Positions 8,378 to 20,538 are shown, numbered from the stretch's first letter. The stretch: 37,002 nt of DNA from Xenorhabdus griffiniae (GCF_015163655.1 NZ_JADEUF010000028.1:1-37002); one strand, 5' to 3'. Notes: a model not told the origin generated them from the sequence alone. Program-made: numbers and translations.

Positions 8378-8407
8378 TTTTAAAAACAGCTATTTTAAAA
8401 ACAGCTA
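8378..8407. repeat. 15-bp perfect tandem duplication overlapping the yidC stop
   Basis: The unit TTTTAAAAACAGCTA occurs twice in a row (8378-8392 and 8393-8407). The second copy includes the complement of the yidC TAG stop (8405-8407). This looks like a recent slippage duplication; because the extra copy lies beyond the stop, the protein is unaffected. Confidence 0.8.
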
Positions 8408-10021
8408 CTTTTTCTCACGGGTATGCAAACCACGTTTTTCCAGGCTACGGAAAATAACTTGCTGCTGGATAATAGTAACCAGGTTACTGACGATGTAGTA
8501 CAGCACCAGACCAGATGGGAACCACAGGAAGAAAACCGTGAACACAACAGGCATATAGGTCATGATCTTCTGCTGCATTGGATCAGTCACAGTAGTCGGT
8601 GACAGTTTCTGGATAACAAACATGGTCACACCCATCAGTAATGGCAGGATGTAGTAAGGATCTTGAGCAGACAAGTCGTTAATCCAACCAATGAATGGGG
8701 CATGGCGCAACTCAACAGAGCCCATCAACATGTAATACAATGCCAGGAAGATTGGCATCTGAATTACCAGAGGTAAACAGCCACCCAGTGGGTTCACTTT
8801 CTCTGTCTTATACAGTGCCATCATTTCCTGACTCATGCGCTGGCGATCATCACCAAAACGCTCACGCATTGCCGTGATTTTTGGCTGCAACAGACGCATT
8901 TTCGCCATTGAGGTATATTGCGCCTTGGTCAGCGGGTACATGATACCGCGCACGATAAAGGTAATCGCAATAATGGAGAAGCCCCAGTTACCGATGAACT
9001 CATGCAGGAATTTCAGCAATTTAAATAATGGCTGAGAAATAAACCACAACCAACCGTAATCCACGGTCAGATCCAGATGGGGTGCAACCGCTGCCATTTT
9101 GTCCTGAATTTCAGGGCCAACCCACAGGGTAGAAGAGATATTCTGTTGGCTGTTCGGCGCAATATTGATGTCTTCACCTTTGTACCCGATGATCGCCATT
9201 TTTTGGTTTTTCAGGTCTTTGGTATAGAAAGTACTGGTTTTGCTTTCTCCCGGAACCCACGCAGTGGCGAAATATTGCTGGAGCATTGCTACCCAGCCGC
9301 CTTTTGTGGTCACGGAAAGCGCTTTACTTTCAATATCATCAAATTTGTATTTTTCGTATTTTTCTTCATCAGAAGAGTAAGCAGCACCACGATATGTATG
9401 CAAAGCAAAGTTGCTACTGCCAGTATCGCGATGTTTTGGCAGCTCAACGCTCTGCTTCAACTGACCGAAAAAGGCCATCTGTAATGGTTTATCAGTGACG
9501 TTATTGATGTTGTAATCAACAGAAACTGCATAGTCGCCACGTCTTAAAACGAAGGTCTTGACATAAACAACACCGTCCGGCGCAGTATAAGTCATTGGGA
9601 TACGCAATTCATTCTGACCATCAGCCAAAACAAAGCTATCCTGAGTGGCATGATAAAGTGGGCGTTCAGCTTGATTATCGGGACCATTGATACCCGTTAA
9701 TCCACTTTGAGCCTGATAAGTAAATTCAGGGGTTGTTTCCAGCAATTTAAACGGAGTTTTGGAACCGAGAGTATCAGGATAGGCCAGCAGATCAGCCTCC
9801 TCGATATCACCGCCACGGGTATTAATGTGCAGTGAAAGCACATCCGTTTTCACGGTGATCAGTTTACCTTGCCCACTGCTTGCTTCGCTACTCAGCGTAG
9901 TATTTGCTTGCTGCGTGATCTGGGCCGTTGGTTGTGGGTTTTTATCATTTTCCCACGCCTGCCAGACCAAGAACGAAACAAACAGCAAAGCGATGAGAAG
10001 AAGATTGCGTTGCGAATCCAT
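8405..10021 (-). CDS. yidC: Membrane protein insertase YidC
   Basis: A 538-residue inner-membrane insertase (Oxa1/YidC family). It inserts membrane proteins alone or with SecYEG, including ATP synthase subunit c, encoded elsewhere in this window. The N-terminal signal-anchor helix ([14 protein letters not shown]) is followed by the large periplasmic beta-domain typical of Gram-negative YidC (about 55-330). A C-terminal five-helix core contains the hydrophilic-groove Arg in F-I-V-R-G-I-M-Y-P and the Lys-rich tail H-T-R-E-K-K. ATG at 10021 follows yidD by two bases, so translation is probably coupled. Confidence 0.97.
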   Translation of the reverse strand: MDSQRNLLLIALLFVSFLVWQAWENDKNPQPTAQITQQANTTLSSEASSGQGKLITVKTDVLSLHINTRGGDIEEADLLAYPDTLGSKTPFKLLETTPEFTYQAQSGLTGINGPDNQAERPLYHATQDSFVLADGQNELRIPMTYTAPDGVVYVKTFVLRRGDYAVSVDYNINNVTDKPLQMAFFGQLKQSVELPKHRDTGSSNFALHTYRGAAYSSDEEKYEKYKFDDIESKALSVTTKGGWVAMLQQYFATAWVPGESKTSTFYTKDLKNQKMAIIGYKGEDINIAPNSQQNISSTLWVGPEIQDKMAAVAPHLDLTVDYGWLWFISQPLFKLLKFLHEFIGNWGFSIIAITFIVRGIMYPLTKAQYTSMAKMRLLQPKITAMRERFGDDRQRMSQEMMALYKTEKVNPLGGCLPLVIQMPIFLALYYMLMGSVELRHAPFIGWINDLSAQDPYYILPLLMGVTMFVIQKLSPTTVTDPMQQKIMTYMPVVFTVFFLWFPSGLVLYYIVSNLVTIIQQQVIFRSLEKRGLHTREKK

Positions 10022-10023
10022 CG

Positions 10024-10284
10024 TTAATGTTCTCTGTTATCATCGTTTTTTTTAGGTGGGACAGGATCATCACCACCTTCGTGTAAAGGGTGGCATTTTA
10101 ATACGCGTTTCACTGTTAACCAACTGCCTTTTATCATCCCAAACCTGCGCAATGCCTCTATGCCATAGTGGGAACAGGTAGGATTGAAACGACAACGAGG
10201 CCCCAGCAGTGGACTAATCACTAACTGATAACCCCTGATCAAAGCAATCAGGAGGCGCGAGCCAAGCGACAGTGACGACGCCAT
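10024..10284 (-). CDS. yidD: Membrane protein insertion efficiency factor YidD
   Basis: An 86-residue small protein of the YidD (DUF37) family that assists YidC-dependent insertion at the inner membrane. It has the amphipathic N-terminal helix ([16 protein letters not shown]) and the signature [10 protein letters not shown] followed by the K-C-H-P motif. Its start overlaps the end of rnpA by 37 bases in another frame, a conserved arrangement in enterobacteria, and it abuts yidC. Confidence 0.95.
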   Translation of the reverse strand: MASSLSLGSRLLIALIRGYQLVISPLLGPRCRFNPTCSHYGIEALRRFGMIKGSWLTVKRVLKCHPLHEGGDDPVPPKKNDDNREH

Positions 10285-10607
10285 AATTTGCCCAAAGCTT
10301 CCGTTAGCTCACGGTTATCGAGCTCAGCGACCCCTTTCCTCACCAAAACCACAAAATCCATTGGAGGCAATTTATGCTGGTTTAAACGAAAACTTTCACG
10401 AGCCAGTCGCTTGATACGATTACGCTCATGGGCGCGTTTAACATTTTTTTTGGCGACGGTTAGACCGATGCGGGGATGCCCCAGCTCATTCAAGCGCCCA
10501 AGAATTGTTAACTCTGCGGAGCTTGCCCGTTGCGGCTGCTGGAAAACATAAGTGAAATGCTCGGGAGTTAACAAACGTAACTCCCTCGGAAAAGCGAGCT
10601 TAACCAC
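10248..10607 (-). CDS. rnpA: Ribonuclease P protein component
   Basis: The 119-residue protein subunit of RNase P, which with M1 RNA removes 5' leaders from pre-tRNAs. The RNR motif region ([22 protein letters not shown]) is intact and the N-terminus [11 protein letters not shown] matches the enterobacterial form. The start codon is GTG (complement of CAC at 10605-10607), as in E. coli, giving low initiation relative to rpmH 17 bases upstream. The 3' end overlaps yidD. Confidence 0.97.
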   Translation of the reverse strand: MVKLAFPRELRLLTPEHFTYVFQQPQRASSAELTILGRLNELGHPRIGLTVAKKNVKRAHERNRIKRLARESFRLNQHKLPPMDFVVLVRKGVAELDNRELTEALGKLWRRHCRLARAS

Positions 10608-10624
10608 TTGGTTGGTTAGCTTTA

Positions 10625-10777
<153 letters not shown>

Positions 10778-10882
10778 CTAGCTTAAAATTTGTTACTGAT
10801 TCAGCAAATGCGTTGGCGACCAGTGAGAATAAAGTAGACACCGATGCCTCAGTCGCAACATCAATATATAGAAAGAGGCAGG

Positions 10883-10912
10883 ATTGTAATAAAATGTACT
10901 ACCCCTAGTCAA
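10883..10912 (-). promoter_or_regulatory. Candidate sigma-70 promoter for rpmH
   Basis: On the minus strand TTGACT (10912-10907) and TACAAT (10888-10883) are separated by 18 bases. The pair lies about 120 bases upstream of the rpmH start and points toward it. Confidence 0.55.
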
Positions 10913-11042
10913 TCTAAGATGACGCGAGCCTGACTGCCTCCCTGTCAGATTTTTTTATTTCAATCAATCACAGATAAGTCAGACTTTTTGCTACCCGAAG
11001 TGCTAACCCCAAATCCTCACCAGACCTAACCGGAAAAAATCG

Positions 11043-11071
11043 TTGGCATAACACGCAGGGTGCAAGATTAT
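11043..11071 (+). promoter_or_regulatory. Candidate upstream dnaA promoter
   Basis: TTGGCA (11043-11048) is followed after 17 bases by GATTAT (11066-11071). It reads toward dnaA, which would leave a leader of several hundred bases. E. coli dnaA also has two promoters; this assignment is by pattern only. Confidence 0.35.
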
Positions 11072-11138
11072 ACGGACTGTGTAATAAAGCGCAAGGATCA
11101 TACACCTATCATTGCATTCTTAATGCGTGATCATAGCA

Positions 11139-11147
11139 TTATCAACC
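11139..11147 (+). promoter_or_regulatory. Weak DnaA-box-like site
   Basis: TTATCAACC matches the DnaA-box consensus TTATCCACA at 7 of 9 positions. It lies between the two candidate dnaA promoters. Confidence 0.3.
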
Positions 11148-11257
11148 TATTGAATTTCAAACAGCAGCTAAATGAAGTTTGCTATATGCCATGATTACAC
11201 TACAGTATCTCTTACGGGCCTTTATATTCTGCAAGTGCCAAAGCGTGGTGATCTCCC

Positions 11258-11266
11258 TGTGGATAA
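11258..11266 (-). promoter_or_regulatory. Perfect DnaA box in the dnaA promoter region
   Basis: TGTGGATAA is the exact reverse complement of the high-affinity DnaA box TTATCCACA. It sits between the candidate upstream and downstream dnaA promoters, as the autoregulatory box does in E. coli, so DnaA is expected to repress its own transcription. A further 7-of-9 match, TGTGGATCT, is at 11360-11368. Confidence 0.8.
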
Positions 11267-11319
11267 AAAGCGTCAAAGCTGTGTAAAAGAATGAGGATTT
11301 GTGTCGTCTTTTGCGTTAT

Positions 11320-11352
11320 GATCGTTGATCCCGATCCCTGTCTCTCTATATA
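11320..11352 (+). promoter_or_regulatory. Candidate proximal dnaA promoter overlapping GATC sites
   Basis: TTGATC (11325-11330) and TATATA (11347-11352) are separated by 16 bases. Three GATC sites (11320, 11327, 11333) fall in or beside the -35 element and spacer, so Dam methylation and SeqA could tie transcription to replication-fork passage. The arrangement resembles the main dnaA promoter of E. coli in kind. Confidence 0.55.
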
Positions 11353-11516
11353 CAGATTATGTGGATCTTTGGGGAGCGATGATGTTAAAAATCGCCACAA
11401 GGTGCATGCTCTGTTCCTCGTCACATAAGAAACAGAGAGGAATAATGCCTTGTGCCCAATATAACGTGTCTTTTATTCCGGTTTCTTTTATTGGTCTTGT
11501 TTTAGGGGAGTTCGCC

Positions 11517-12905
11517 GTGTCACTTTCGCTTTGGCAGCAATGTCTTGCCCGATTGCAGGATGAGTTACCTGCCACAGAATTCAGTATGTGGATACGACCC
11601 CTTCAGGCAGAACTGAGTGATAACACTTTGGCTCTCTATGCCCCCAACCGTTTTGTGTTGGATTGGGTGAGAGAGAAATATATTAATAATATCAATTTGT
11701 TATTAAATGATTTCTGTGGTCCTGAAGTACCGTTACTGCGTTTTGAAGTAGGAAACAAACCTGTTTCACCAAACCAGTCTGCATCTCAGAAAATCATTGC
11801 CGATATGCCGGTGGCTGCTGCGCCGTCCAGTTCATCAGTACGCCCAAGCTGGGATAACGCAAAAGCTCAGCCAGAGTTATCTTATCGTTCCAATGTTAAT
11901 CCCAAGCATACATTCGATAACTTTGTTGAAGGTAAATCCAACCAGCTCGCCAGAGCTGCTGCCAGACAAGTGGCTGATAATCCTGGTGGAGCATACAATC
12001 CTCTGTTTCTTTATGGCGGAACCGGACTGGGTAAAACCCACCTTTTGCACGCTGTCGGCAACAGCATTATGGCACGCAAAGCTAATGCAAAAGTGGTTTA
12101 CATGCACTCTGAACGCTTCGTTCAGGATATGGTAAAAGCATTACAAAACAATGCTATAGAAGAATTCAAACGTTACTATCGCTCAGTTGATGCCCTGCTG
12201 ATCGATGATATTCAGTTTTTTGCCAATAAAGAGCGATCCCAGGAAGAATTCTTTCACACGTTCAATGCTCTGTTAGAAGGTAATCAACAGATTATTCTGA
12301 CATCAGATCGCTATCCGAAAGAGATAAATGGCGTCGAAGATCGGTTAAAATCCCGTTTTGGCTGGGGATTGACCGTTGCTATTGAACCACCGGAGCTGGA
12401 AACTCGCGTTGCCATTCTGATGAAGAAAGCCGATGAGAATCAAATCCAGTTGCCGGGAGAAGTGGCTTTCTTTATTGCTAAACGCCTGCGCTCTAACGTT
12501 CGTGAACTCGAAGGCGCTTTGAACAGAGTCATCGCCAATGCCAATTTTACCGGCCGTGCGATTACTATTGATTTTGTACGCGAAGCATTACGTGACTTAT
12601 TGGCTCTACAGGAAAAGCTGGTAACCATCGATAATATTCAGAAAACGGTGGCTGAATATTACAAAATCAAGGTTGCAGATCTGCTTTCCAAGCGCCGTTC
12701 ACGCTCCGTTGCCCGTCCGAGACAAATGGCAATGGCGCTGGCAAAAGAGCTGACCAATCACAGCTTGCCTGAAATCGGGGATGCCTTTGGTGGACGTGAC
12801 CATACAACCGTACTTCATGCTTGTCGTAAAATCGAACAACTGCGTGAAGAGAGTCACGACATCAAAGAAGATTTTTCTAACTTAATCAGAACATTGTCTT
12901 CCTAG
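11517..12905 (+). CDS. dnaA: Chromosomal replication initiator DnaA
   Basis: A 462-residue AAA+ initiator that binds DnaA boxes and opens oriC. The start is GTG at 11517, with AGGGGAG at 11504-11510. The protein then begins [12 protein letters not shown] as in E. coli, so the open frame upstream to 11325 is leader, not protein. Domain I is at about 1-85, a variable Ser/Pro linker at about 86-130, and the AAA+ domain carries Walker A G-G-T-G-L-G-K-T (167-174) and Walker B L-L-I-D-D-I-Q-F. The C-terminal DNA-binding domain has the [10 protein letters not shown] signature. It is first gene of dnaA-dnaN-recF-gyrB, four bases before dnaN. oriC itself is not in the window. Confidence 0.97.
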   Translation: MSLSLWQQCLARLQDELPATEFSMWIRPLQAELSDNTLALYAPNRFVLDWVREKYINNINLLLNDFCGPEVPLLRFEVGNKPVSPNQSASQKIIADMPVAAAPSSSSVRPSWDNAKAQPELSYRSNVNPKHTFDNFVEGKSNQLARAAARQVADNPGGAYNPLFLYGGTGLGKTHLLHAVGNSIMARKANAKVVYMHSERFVQDMVKALQNNAIEEFKRYYRSVDALLIDDIQFFANKERSQEEFFHTFNALLEGNQQIILTSDRYPKEINGVEDRLKSRFGWGLTVAIEPPELETRVAILMKKADENQIQLPGEVAFFIAKRLRSNVRELEGALNRVIANANFTGRAITIDFVREALRDLLALQEKLVTIDNIQKTVAEYYKIKVADLLSKRRSRSVARPRQMAMALAKELTNHSLPEIGDAFGGRDHTTVLHACRKIEQLREESHDIKEDFSNLIRTLSS

Positions 12906-12909
12906 CGCT

Positions 12910-14010
12910 ATGAAATTTATCATTGAACGTGAGCAATTATTAAAACCTTTGCAACAGGTTAGCAGCCCCTTGGGAGGCCGCCCTACCCTGCCTATTTTAG
13001 GCAACTTATTATTACAGGTAACAGAAGGTTCCCTGCTGCTGACGGGCACCGATTTAGAAATGGAAATGAAAGCTCGGGTTACACTTACCCAGCCACATGA
13101 ACCCGGTGCAACAACTGTTCCTGCACGTAAATTTTTCGATATCTGGCGTGGGTTGCCTGACGGAGCAGAAATTAGCGTAGAACTGGATAGCGATCGCATT
13201 CTCGTCCGTTCGGGCCGCAGCCGTTTTTCACTCTCTACGCTACCCGCATCAGATTTTCCCAATCTTGATGACTGGCAGAGCGAAGTTGAATTTTCTCTGC
13301 CTCAGTCCACTCTGAAACGCCTGATCGAATCCACCCAATTTTCCATGGCGCATCAGGATGTTCGCTATTATTTGAATGGTATGTTGTTTGAAACTGAAGG
13401 CGAAGAATTGCGTACCATTTCCACAGACGGCCACCGTTTGGCTGTTTGTTCCATGAGCATCGGGCAAGATCTGCCGTCCCATTCCGTGATCGTACCTCGC
13501 AAGGGCGTCATTGAATTAATGCGTCTGCTGGATGGCGGTGACAATCCGCTGCAATTGCAGATTGGCAGCAATAACATTCGTGCTCATGTTGGTGATTTTA
13601 TCTTCACATCGAAGTTAGTTGATGGCCGTTTTCCTGATTATCGTCGCGTGTTACCCAAAAATCCCGATAAAACATTAGAAGCCAATTGTGACATGCTTAA
13701 GCAAGCATTTTCACGGGCCGCAATTTTGTCCAATGAAAAATTCCGGGGCGTTCGCATCTACTTGAGCGAAAATCAACTTAGAATTACCGCCAATAACCCA
13801 GAGCAGGAAGAGGCAGAAGAGATTGTTGATGTCAGTTACCAGGGGGCTGAAATGGAAATTGGCTTCAATGTCAGCTACATATTGGATGTCCTCAACGCAT
13901 TGAAATGCGAGCAAGTGAGCCTTCTGCTAACAGATGCCACATCCAGCGTAAAAATTGAGAATTCAGCGAGTCAGGCTGCGACTTATGTCGTGATGCCAAT
14001 GCGCCTGTAA
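12910..14010 (+). CDS. dnaN: DNA polymerase III beta sliding clamp
   Basis: A 366-residue ring-forming clamp that tethers Pol III and other clamp-binding proteins to DNA. It starts [14 protein letters not shown] and contains three repeated clamp folds of about 120 residues. The C-terminal Y-V-V-M-P-M-R-L, part of the hydrophobic partner-binding cleft, is intact. Family length is standard. It starts four bases after the dnaA stop, implying coupled translation and dnaA-driven transcription. Confidence 0.98.
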   Translation: MKFIIEREQLLKPLQQVSSPLGGRPTLPILGNLLLQVTEGSLLLTGTDLEMEMKARVTLTQPHEPGATTVPARKFFDIWRGLPDGAEISVELDSDRILVRSGRSRFSLSTLPASDFPNLDDWQSEVEFSLPQSTLKRLIESTQFSMAHQDVRYYLNGMLFETEGEELRTISTDGHRLAVCSMSIGQDLPSHSVIVPRKGVIELMRLLDGGDNPLQLQIGSNNIRAHVGDFIFTSKLVDGRFPDYRRVLPKNPDKTLEANCDMLKQAFSRAAILSNEKFRGVRIYLSENQLRITANNPEQEEAEEIVDVSYQGAEMEIGFNVSYILDVLNALKCEQVSLLLTDATSSVKIENSASQAATYVVMPMRL

Positions 14011-14027
14011 CAAAATTAACTCATTAT

Positions 14028-15119
14028 ATGATTCTCTCGCGTTTGCTGATCCGCGATTTCCGTAATATCGCGGATGCTGACCTGCCACTGGCAACCGGTT
14101 TTAATTTTCTGGTTGGGCCGAACGGTAGCGGCAAAACAAGTATATTGGAAGCCATTTATACCTTAGGCCACGGCCGTGCTTTTCGCAGTATTCAGGCAGG
14201 AAGAGTCATTCGTCATGATTGCGAAGAGTTCATTCTTCATGGGCGGCTTGATCAGCAACCCCATGAACGAACTTTATCGGTGGGCTTAAGCAAAAACCGT
14301 CAAGGTGACAGCAAAGTCAGGATAGATGGCAGTGATGGACATAAAATTGCTGAATTGGCGAAAATACTGCCGATGCAACTTATCACGCCAGAAGGCTTTA
14401 CGTTGCTAAATGGTGGCCCGAAATATCGTCGAGCCTTTATCGATTGGGGGTGCTTTCACAATGAACCACGCTTTTTTGCTGCCTGGGCCAACCTGAAAAG
14501 GCTGCTTAAGCAGCGGAATGCCGCATTGCGACAAGTCACCCGCTACAGCCAAATCCAGCATTGGGATCGAGAGCTTGCCCCATTGGCAAGTGAAATTAGT
14601 CAATGGCGGGCTGAATATATTGCGGAAATTTCCGAAGATATAGAAAAAACCTGCAAACAATTTTTACCTGAATTCACACTTAGTATCAGCTTCCAGCAAG
14701 GTTGGGACAAAGAAAGTGAATATGCGGAACTGCTCGCGCGGCAGTTTGAGCGCGACAGATCGCTAACCTACACCGCTTCCGGCCCGCATAAAGCCGATCT
14801 GCGGATCAGGGCGGACGGTACACCAGTAGAAGATATGCTGTCCCGTGGTCAGTTGAAGTTACTGATGTGCGCATTGAGGTTAGCACAGGGTGAATATTTC
14901 ACCCGACAGAGCGGGCAAAAATGCCTGTATCTGCTTGATGATTTTGCCTCAGAACTGGATGCCGGCCGTCGTCAGCTATTAGCCGAGCGTCTAAAATCTA
15001 CGCAAGCTCAGGTGTTTGTCAGTGCAATCACACCTGGACAAGTTACAGACATGATTGATGTAAATAGCAGGATGTTTCGCGTAGAACATGGCAAAATAGA
15101 GGTTCAACCACAGGATTAA
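14028..15119 (+). CDS. recF: Recombination/replication repair ATPase RecF
   Basis: A 363-residue SMC-like ABC ATPase that helps load RecA at gaps with RecO and RecR and supports restart of stalled forks. Walker A G-P-N-G-S-G-K-T is at residues 30-37, the ABC signature is L-S-R-G-Q-L-K-L, and Walker B is [12 protein letters not shown]. The start at 14028 has no good Shine-Dalgarno site, consistent with weak translation behind dnaN (17-base gap). Between dnaN and gyrB, as in other enterobacteria. Confidence 0.97.
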   Translation: MILSRLLIRDFRNIADADLPLATGFNFLVGPNGSGKTSILEAIYTLGHGRAFRSIQAGRVIRHDCEEFILHGRLDQQPHERTLSVGLSKNRQGDSKVRIDGSDGHKIAELAKILPMQLITPEGFTLLNGGPKYRRAFIDWGCFHNEPRFFAAWANLKRLLKQRNAALRQVTRYSQIQHWDRELAPLASEISQWRAEYIAEISEDIEKTCKQFLPEFTLSISFQQGWDKESEYAELLARQFERDRSLTYTASGPHKADLRIRADGTPVEDMLSRGQLKLLMCALRLAQGEYFTRQSGQKCLYLLDDFASELDAGRRQLLAERLKSTQAQVFVSAITPGQVTDMIDVNSRMFRVEHGKIEVQPQD

Positions 15120-17552
<2,433 letters not shown>

Positions 17553-17576
17553 TATTCCCGCAACTATTTACAGAAC

Positions 17577-17632
17577 TATACCAACCTAACTTCAAGGTGT
17601 GTTTTATATCTCCCCGCTACGCGGGGAGATAT
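17577..17632 (-). repeat. Truncated inverted-repeat element with perfect 12-bp hairpin
   Basis: A half-copy of the 105-bp element: the end TATACCAACCTAACTTCAAG is followed by the central hairpin ATATCTCCCCGC (17606-17617) pairing with GCGGGGAGATAT (17621-17632) around a 3-base loop. It stops exactly where a full copy begins (TATACC at 17630). Without a T-run it is not a classical terminator, but it may define the gyrB mRNA 3' end. Confidence 0.6.
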
Positions 17633-17720
17633 ACCAATCTAACTTTAAGATGCGTGTAATTTCTCCCCGCGAAGCGGGGAGAAATCAGGTTTCATATCGT
17701 GTTGTAAATTACAACTTGAA
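17630..17720 (-). repeat. 105-bp-class inverted-repeat element, copy 2 (MITE-like)
   Basis: Its reverse complement aligns along nearly its whole length with the element at 241-349, including the TTTACAACA...ATGAAAC...TGATTTCTCCCC core. The central stem ATTTCTCCCCGC (17659-17670) pairs perfectly with GCGGGGAGAAAT (17674-17685). It is abutted by the truncated copy at 17577. The distal terminal repeat is degraded after 17720. Confidence 0.7.
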
Positions 17721-17968
17721 AAATAATCGGTTTATCTTCATCCAAAAATAAAATATTATAACAACCTATAAATATAAACCTGATGGATAATATAAAATAA
17801 ATATTACCCCATGATACAGGTAAATTAAAAATTAACCATTCATGAACAGCCCTTATTTCTTAATATATAACCATCCCTATTATTAGGTTATTATTTTTAT
17901 ATCCCTTTACATTCTGTTAATCCAATAAAAATAGCAAATCTATTTTTTCACACAAAAAATATAACCTC
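17721..17968. other. AT-rich intergenic DNA, no gene seen
   Basis: This stretch is dominated by A and T with frequent stop codons in all frames. I see no credible coding frame, RNA gene or strong hairpin in it. It separates two copies of the repeat element and may have accumulated through repeated insertion. Confidence 0.5.
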
Positions 17969-18073
17969 TATACTCGATAAACTTCAAGTTGCAATCCGCA
18001 AGACGAGGCGAGACCTTATATTTCCCCTCTGCGCTGGAAAATATAAAACACATCTTGAAGTTGGATTGGTATA
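17969..18073 (+). repeat. 105-bp-class inverted-repeat element, copy 3, divergent core
   Basis: Terminal repeats are TATACTCGATAAACTTCAAG on the left and, read on the other strand, TATACCAATCCAACTTCAAG on the right, closely matching the other copies. The core differs: TTATATTTCCC and GGAAAATATAA arms replace the CTCCCCGC hairpin. It may therefore be a sibling subfamily. No coding capacity. Confidence 0.65.
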
Positions 18074-18271
18074 TAATTTATAAATTTATTGTTTCAGCCT
18101 ATTCAATATAACAAAACCTGAACAATAACCTCTTTAAAAAATTATTGACAATAGATGACGGATAAAGTTAATTAATATCCCGACCCATTCATCTCGTCCG
18201 ATTTATCAGAAGCTGTATCATTATCCGTAGAAGATATTTACCTATATAGTAATGTCATTTAGGAGAAGATC

Positions 18272-18913
18272 ATGCAAAAATTTACAGACCAAACATCTAC
18301 CAAACCACATATTATTGATGCCATGATGGTGAGTCAAAATGAGCTAAGTCGTATATCCGACAATGCCAATGCTCTCCGTGCTAAGGCAATGGAGCTGACC
18401 GATTCGTGGGAAGGTGTTATGTTCGCATTAACTCATGATGAAATTGAAAATATCGCTCTGGCTGTTGGTTTCATTCCAGAAGTAGCCAGTAAAATTCATC
18501 ATGAAATTAAGTCACTCGACTATGCAAAAATTCAATCCCAAACAGGCACTGAATCACTTGCTACCAAACATAACATGGATATTAGTCTTCTCGCGCTTCG
18601 CGGTGTGACAGACTTTGATCATGCTTTGTCCCATATTAATGACAGTAATCTGGAAACAATTCTGGATGAAAACCAAGAGATGTTCCAGAAAATCCGTAAT
18701 GCACTTCCCGCCTATGAAGCTCGAATGAATTTTAGGCCCGAAACGGCTTCTGCGGTGCTTAAATCTCTGGGGGCAGATATATCACCTGAATTGCTTTATG
18801 AAATCTGTCCCAAATATCATACAACATCAGTTATAGACCTTGAAAACCGCAAAGGAGTCAGTACCGAGTTTATTCGTTGTGTCACGTTAACATTAGGTAC
18901 AACCGTTTGCTAA
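18272..18913 (+). CDS. Hypothetical 213-aa protein of unknown function
   Basis: I do not recognise this protein. It has a good ribosome site (AGGAGAA at 18261-18267) and a clean 213-codon frame. Composition is that of a soluble cytoplasmic protein: no signal peptide or membrane segment, and mostly predicted helices with charged and small residues. Three Cys lie in the C-terminal fifth, including the very last residue (L-G-T-T-V-C). The C-terminal part (about 145-213) looks like a separate compact unit. It stands alone between AT-rich repeat-bearing DNA and convergent asd, which suggests a lineage-specific accessory gene. The terminal Cys is suggestive of a modified or peptide-releasing protein, but nothing else supports that. 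Confidence 0.75.
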   Translation: MQKFTDQTSTKPHIIDAMMVSQNELSRISDNANALRAKAMELTDSWEGVMFALTHDEIENIALAVGFIPEVASKIHHEIKSLDYAKIQSQTGTESLATKHNMDISLLALRGVTDFDHALSHINDSNLETILDENQEMFQKIRNALPAYEARMNFRPETASAVLKSLGADISPELLYEICPKYHTTSVIDLENRKGVSTEFIRCVTLTLGTTVC

Positions 18914-18929
18914 AAGCCAAAAAATAATT

Positions 18930-18963
18930 AATGCCGCCAATATCTCTATCGAATGGCGGCATT
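18930..18963 (-). terminator. Bidirectional terminator between the 213-aa gene and asd
   Basis: AATGCCGCCA (18930-18939) pairs perfectly with TGGCGGCATT (18954-18963). On the minus strand it is followed by AATTATTTTTTGG, a good T-tract, so it mainly terminates asd. On the plus strand the downstream ATTATTCTC is weaker. Confidence 0.75.
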
Positions 18964-19006
18964 ATTCTCAACCAATATAATACTTCAATAAAAACTTAAC
19001 TCTTTT

Positions 19007-20128
19007 CTACAGCAAAATACGCAACATACGGCGCAAAGGCTCTGCGGCTCCCCATAGCAACTGATCGCCCACCGTAAAGGCAGATAAATATTCCGGTCCC
19101 ATATTCAACTTACGTAGACGTCCTACTGGTGTATTCAACGTGCCAGTCACCGCCGCCGGTGTTAACTCTCGCATCGTTAATTCGCGATCATTTGGAATGA
19201 CGCGTACCCAATCATTATGGGAAGCCAGCAATGTCTCAATTTCATGGATTGGGATATCTTTTTTCAATTTCAGGGTAAATGCCTGGCTATGACAGCGTAA
19301 TGCCCCAATACGGACACACAAGCCATCAATCGGGATCACGTTATTACCCGTGTTCAAGATCTTGTTAGTTTCTGCCTGGCCTTTCCATTCTTCGCGGCTC
19401 TGTCCATTTTCCAGTTGCTTATCAATCCACGGAATTAAGCTTCCCGCTAAAGGAACGCCAAACTGGTCAGTTGGCAATGCACCGCTGCGGGTAAAATCCG
19501 TTACACGTTTTTCAATATCCAAAATCGCACAAGCAGGATTTTGTAGCTCCTCAGCCACCTGATTATGCAGCATACCCATTTGCACCAGCAGTTCACGCAT
19601 ATGGCGAGCGCCACCGCCAGAAGCCGCCTGATAGCTTGATACCGATGCCCACTCGATCAAATCATTGGCAAACAGTCCGCCCAATGACATCAGCATCAAG
19701 CTAACCGTACAATTACCACCAACAAAGGTTTTGATGCCTTTATTTAAGCTATTTTGAATATGTTGATGGTTGACAGGATCAAGAATAATGACAGCGTCAT
19801 CATCCATACGCAGTGCAGAAGCAGCATCGATCCAATATCCCTGCCAGCCAGTTGCTCTCAGTTTAGGGTAGATTTCATTGGTATAATCCCCCCCCTGACA
19901 ACTAATAATAATATCCAGCGCACCTAGCGCATCAATATCAAAAGCATCCTGTAAAATGCCTGATGTTCCTGTGCGATTTATTGTAAACTGCGGGGCTGGA
20001 AGCCCGTGTTGGGAGGTTGTGAAGAAAACCGGATTTATTTCGTCAAAATCCCGCTCTTCTATCATCCGCTGCATTAATACCGAACCGACCATACCGCGCC
20101 AACCGATAAAACCTACACTCTTACTCAT
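19007..20128 (-). CDS. asd: Aspartate-semialdehyde dehydrogenase
   Basis: A 373-residue NADPH-dependent enzyme converting aspartyl phosphate to aspartate semialdehyde, the branch step to lysine/diaminopimelate, threonine and methionine. The N-terminal Rossmann motif [11 protein letters not shown] is present. The catalytic Cys is C140 in F-V-G-G-N-C-T-V-S. Later come the A-A-S-G-G-G-A-R-H and L-R-C-H-S-Q-A-F substrate/active-site motifs. It is the Gram-negative (E. coli) subtype throughout. Monocistronic, with its own terminator. In E. coli asd lies elsewhere on the chromosome, so its position beside gyrB marks a local synteny difference. Confidence 0.97.
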   Translation of the reverse strand: MSKSVGFIGWRGMVGSVLMQRMIEERDFDEINPVFFTTSQHGLPAPQFTINRTGTSGILQDAFDIDALGALDIIISCQGGDYTNEIYPKLRATGWQGYWIDAASALRMDDDAVIILDPVNHQHIQNSLNKGIKTFVGGNCTVSLMLMSLGGLFANDLIEWASVSSYQAASGGGARHMRELLVQMGMLHNQVAEELQNPACAILDIEKRVTDFTRSGALPTDQFGVPLAGSLIPWIDKQLENGQSREEWKGQAETNKILNTGNNVIPIDGLCVRIGALRCHSQAFTLKLKKDIPIHEIETLLASHNDWVRVIPNDRELTMRELTPAAVTGTLNTPVGRLRKLNMGPEYLSAFTVGDQLLWGAAEPLRRMLRILL

Positions 20129-20538
20129 ATTTACCCTGCCTTAAAAGATGGTCATCAGATACCACTGATAGCACTAAAACTGACAAAATATGGCAAAAGG
20201 TGCAAGTATATTTATGAGCTATAGTGCTAGCATGGACGATCTTTCCCATCAGTTGTGAAATGACATACAATCAGATGTTATCCCAAATAATATCCATAAT
20301 GAATCTTATTAATTAGATTGGTATATTAAAGTTATTTAACTCCGTGGCACAATGCCCCCCGAAGAGGCGCAACGTTGGCAGAAAATTAAACGTGACTTTA
20401 TGCAGAATAAAACATTAGGTAGCGATAATGCCGATGTGGGTAATCGCGTTGTTATCCAACTTGCTAATTTAGTTGAGAGTGTTCAAGCTCTAGGTAATCA
20501 TTCGAGGTATTAAAAGAAAAAGTTAAGGAATAAGATAT
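20129..20538. other. Intergenic region between asd and the lemA operon
   Basis: It holds the divergent upstream regions of asd and lemA. A short solo match to the end of the 105-bp repeat (TTAGATTGGTATA, about 20313-20325) is present, as is the 53-codon ORF at 20352. I could not assign a convincing sigma-70 promoter to either gene by eye. Confidence 0.4.
20352..20513 (+). pseudogene. 53-codon ORF, possible gene remnant
   Basis: ATG at 20352 opens M-P-P-E-E-A-Q-R-W-Q-K-I-K-R-D-F and runs to TAA at 20511-20513, 25 bases before lemA. The composition is protein-like (heptad-like helix, ending V-E-S-V-Q-A-L-G-N) and denser in GC than its flanks. There is no ribosome site before the ATG. It could be the 3' remnant of a deleted gene. 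I do not recognise the family. Confidence 0.35.

Noticed and set aside
11325-11516. N-terminal extension of dnaA by 64 codons
   Set aside because: The sequence from the GTG at 11517 matches the known DnaA N-terminus and has AGGGGAG before it; the upstream open frame overlaps the promoter and DnaA-box-like sites.
17721-17968. Possible origin or RNA gene in very AT-rich DNA after gyrB
   Set aside because: No DnaA boxes, no conserved RNA fold and no coding frame; low complexity explains it.
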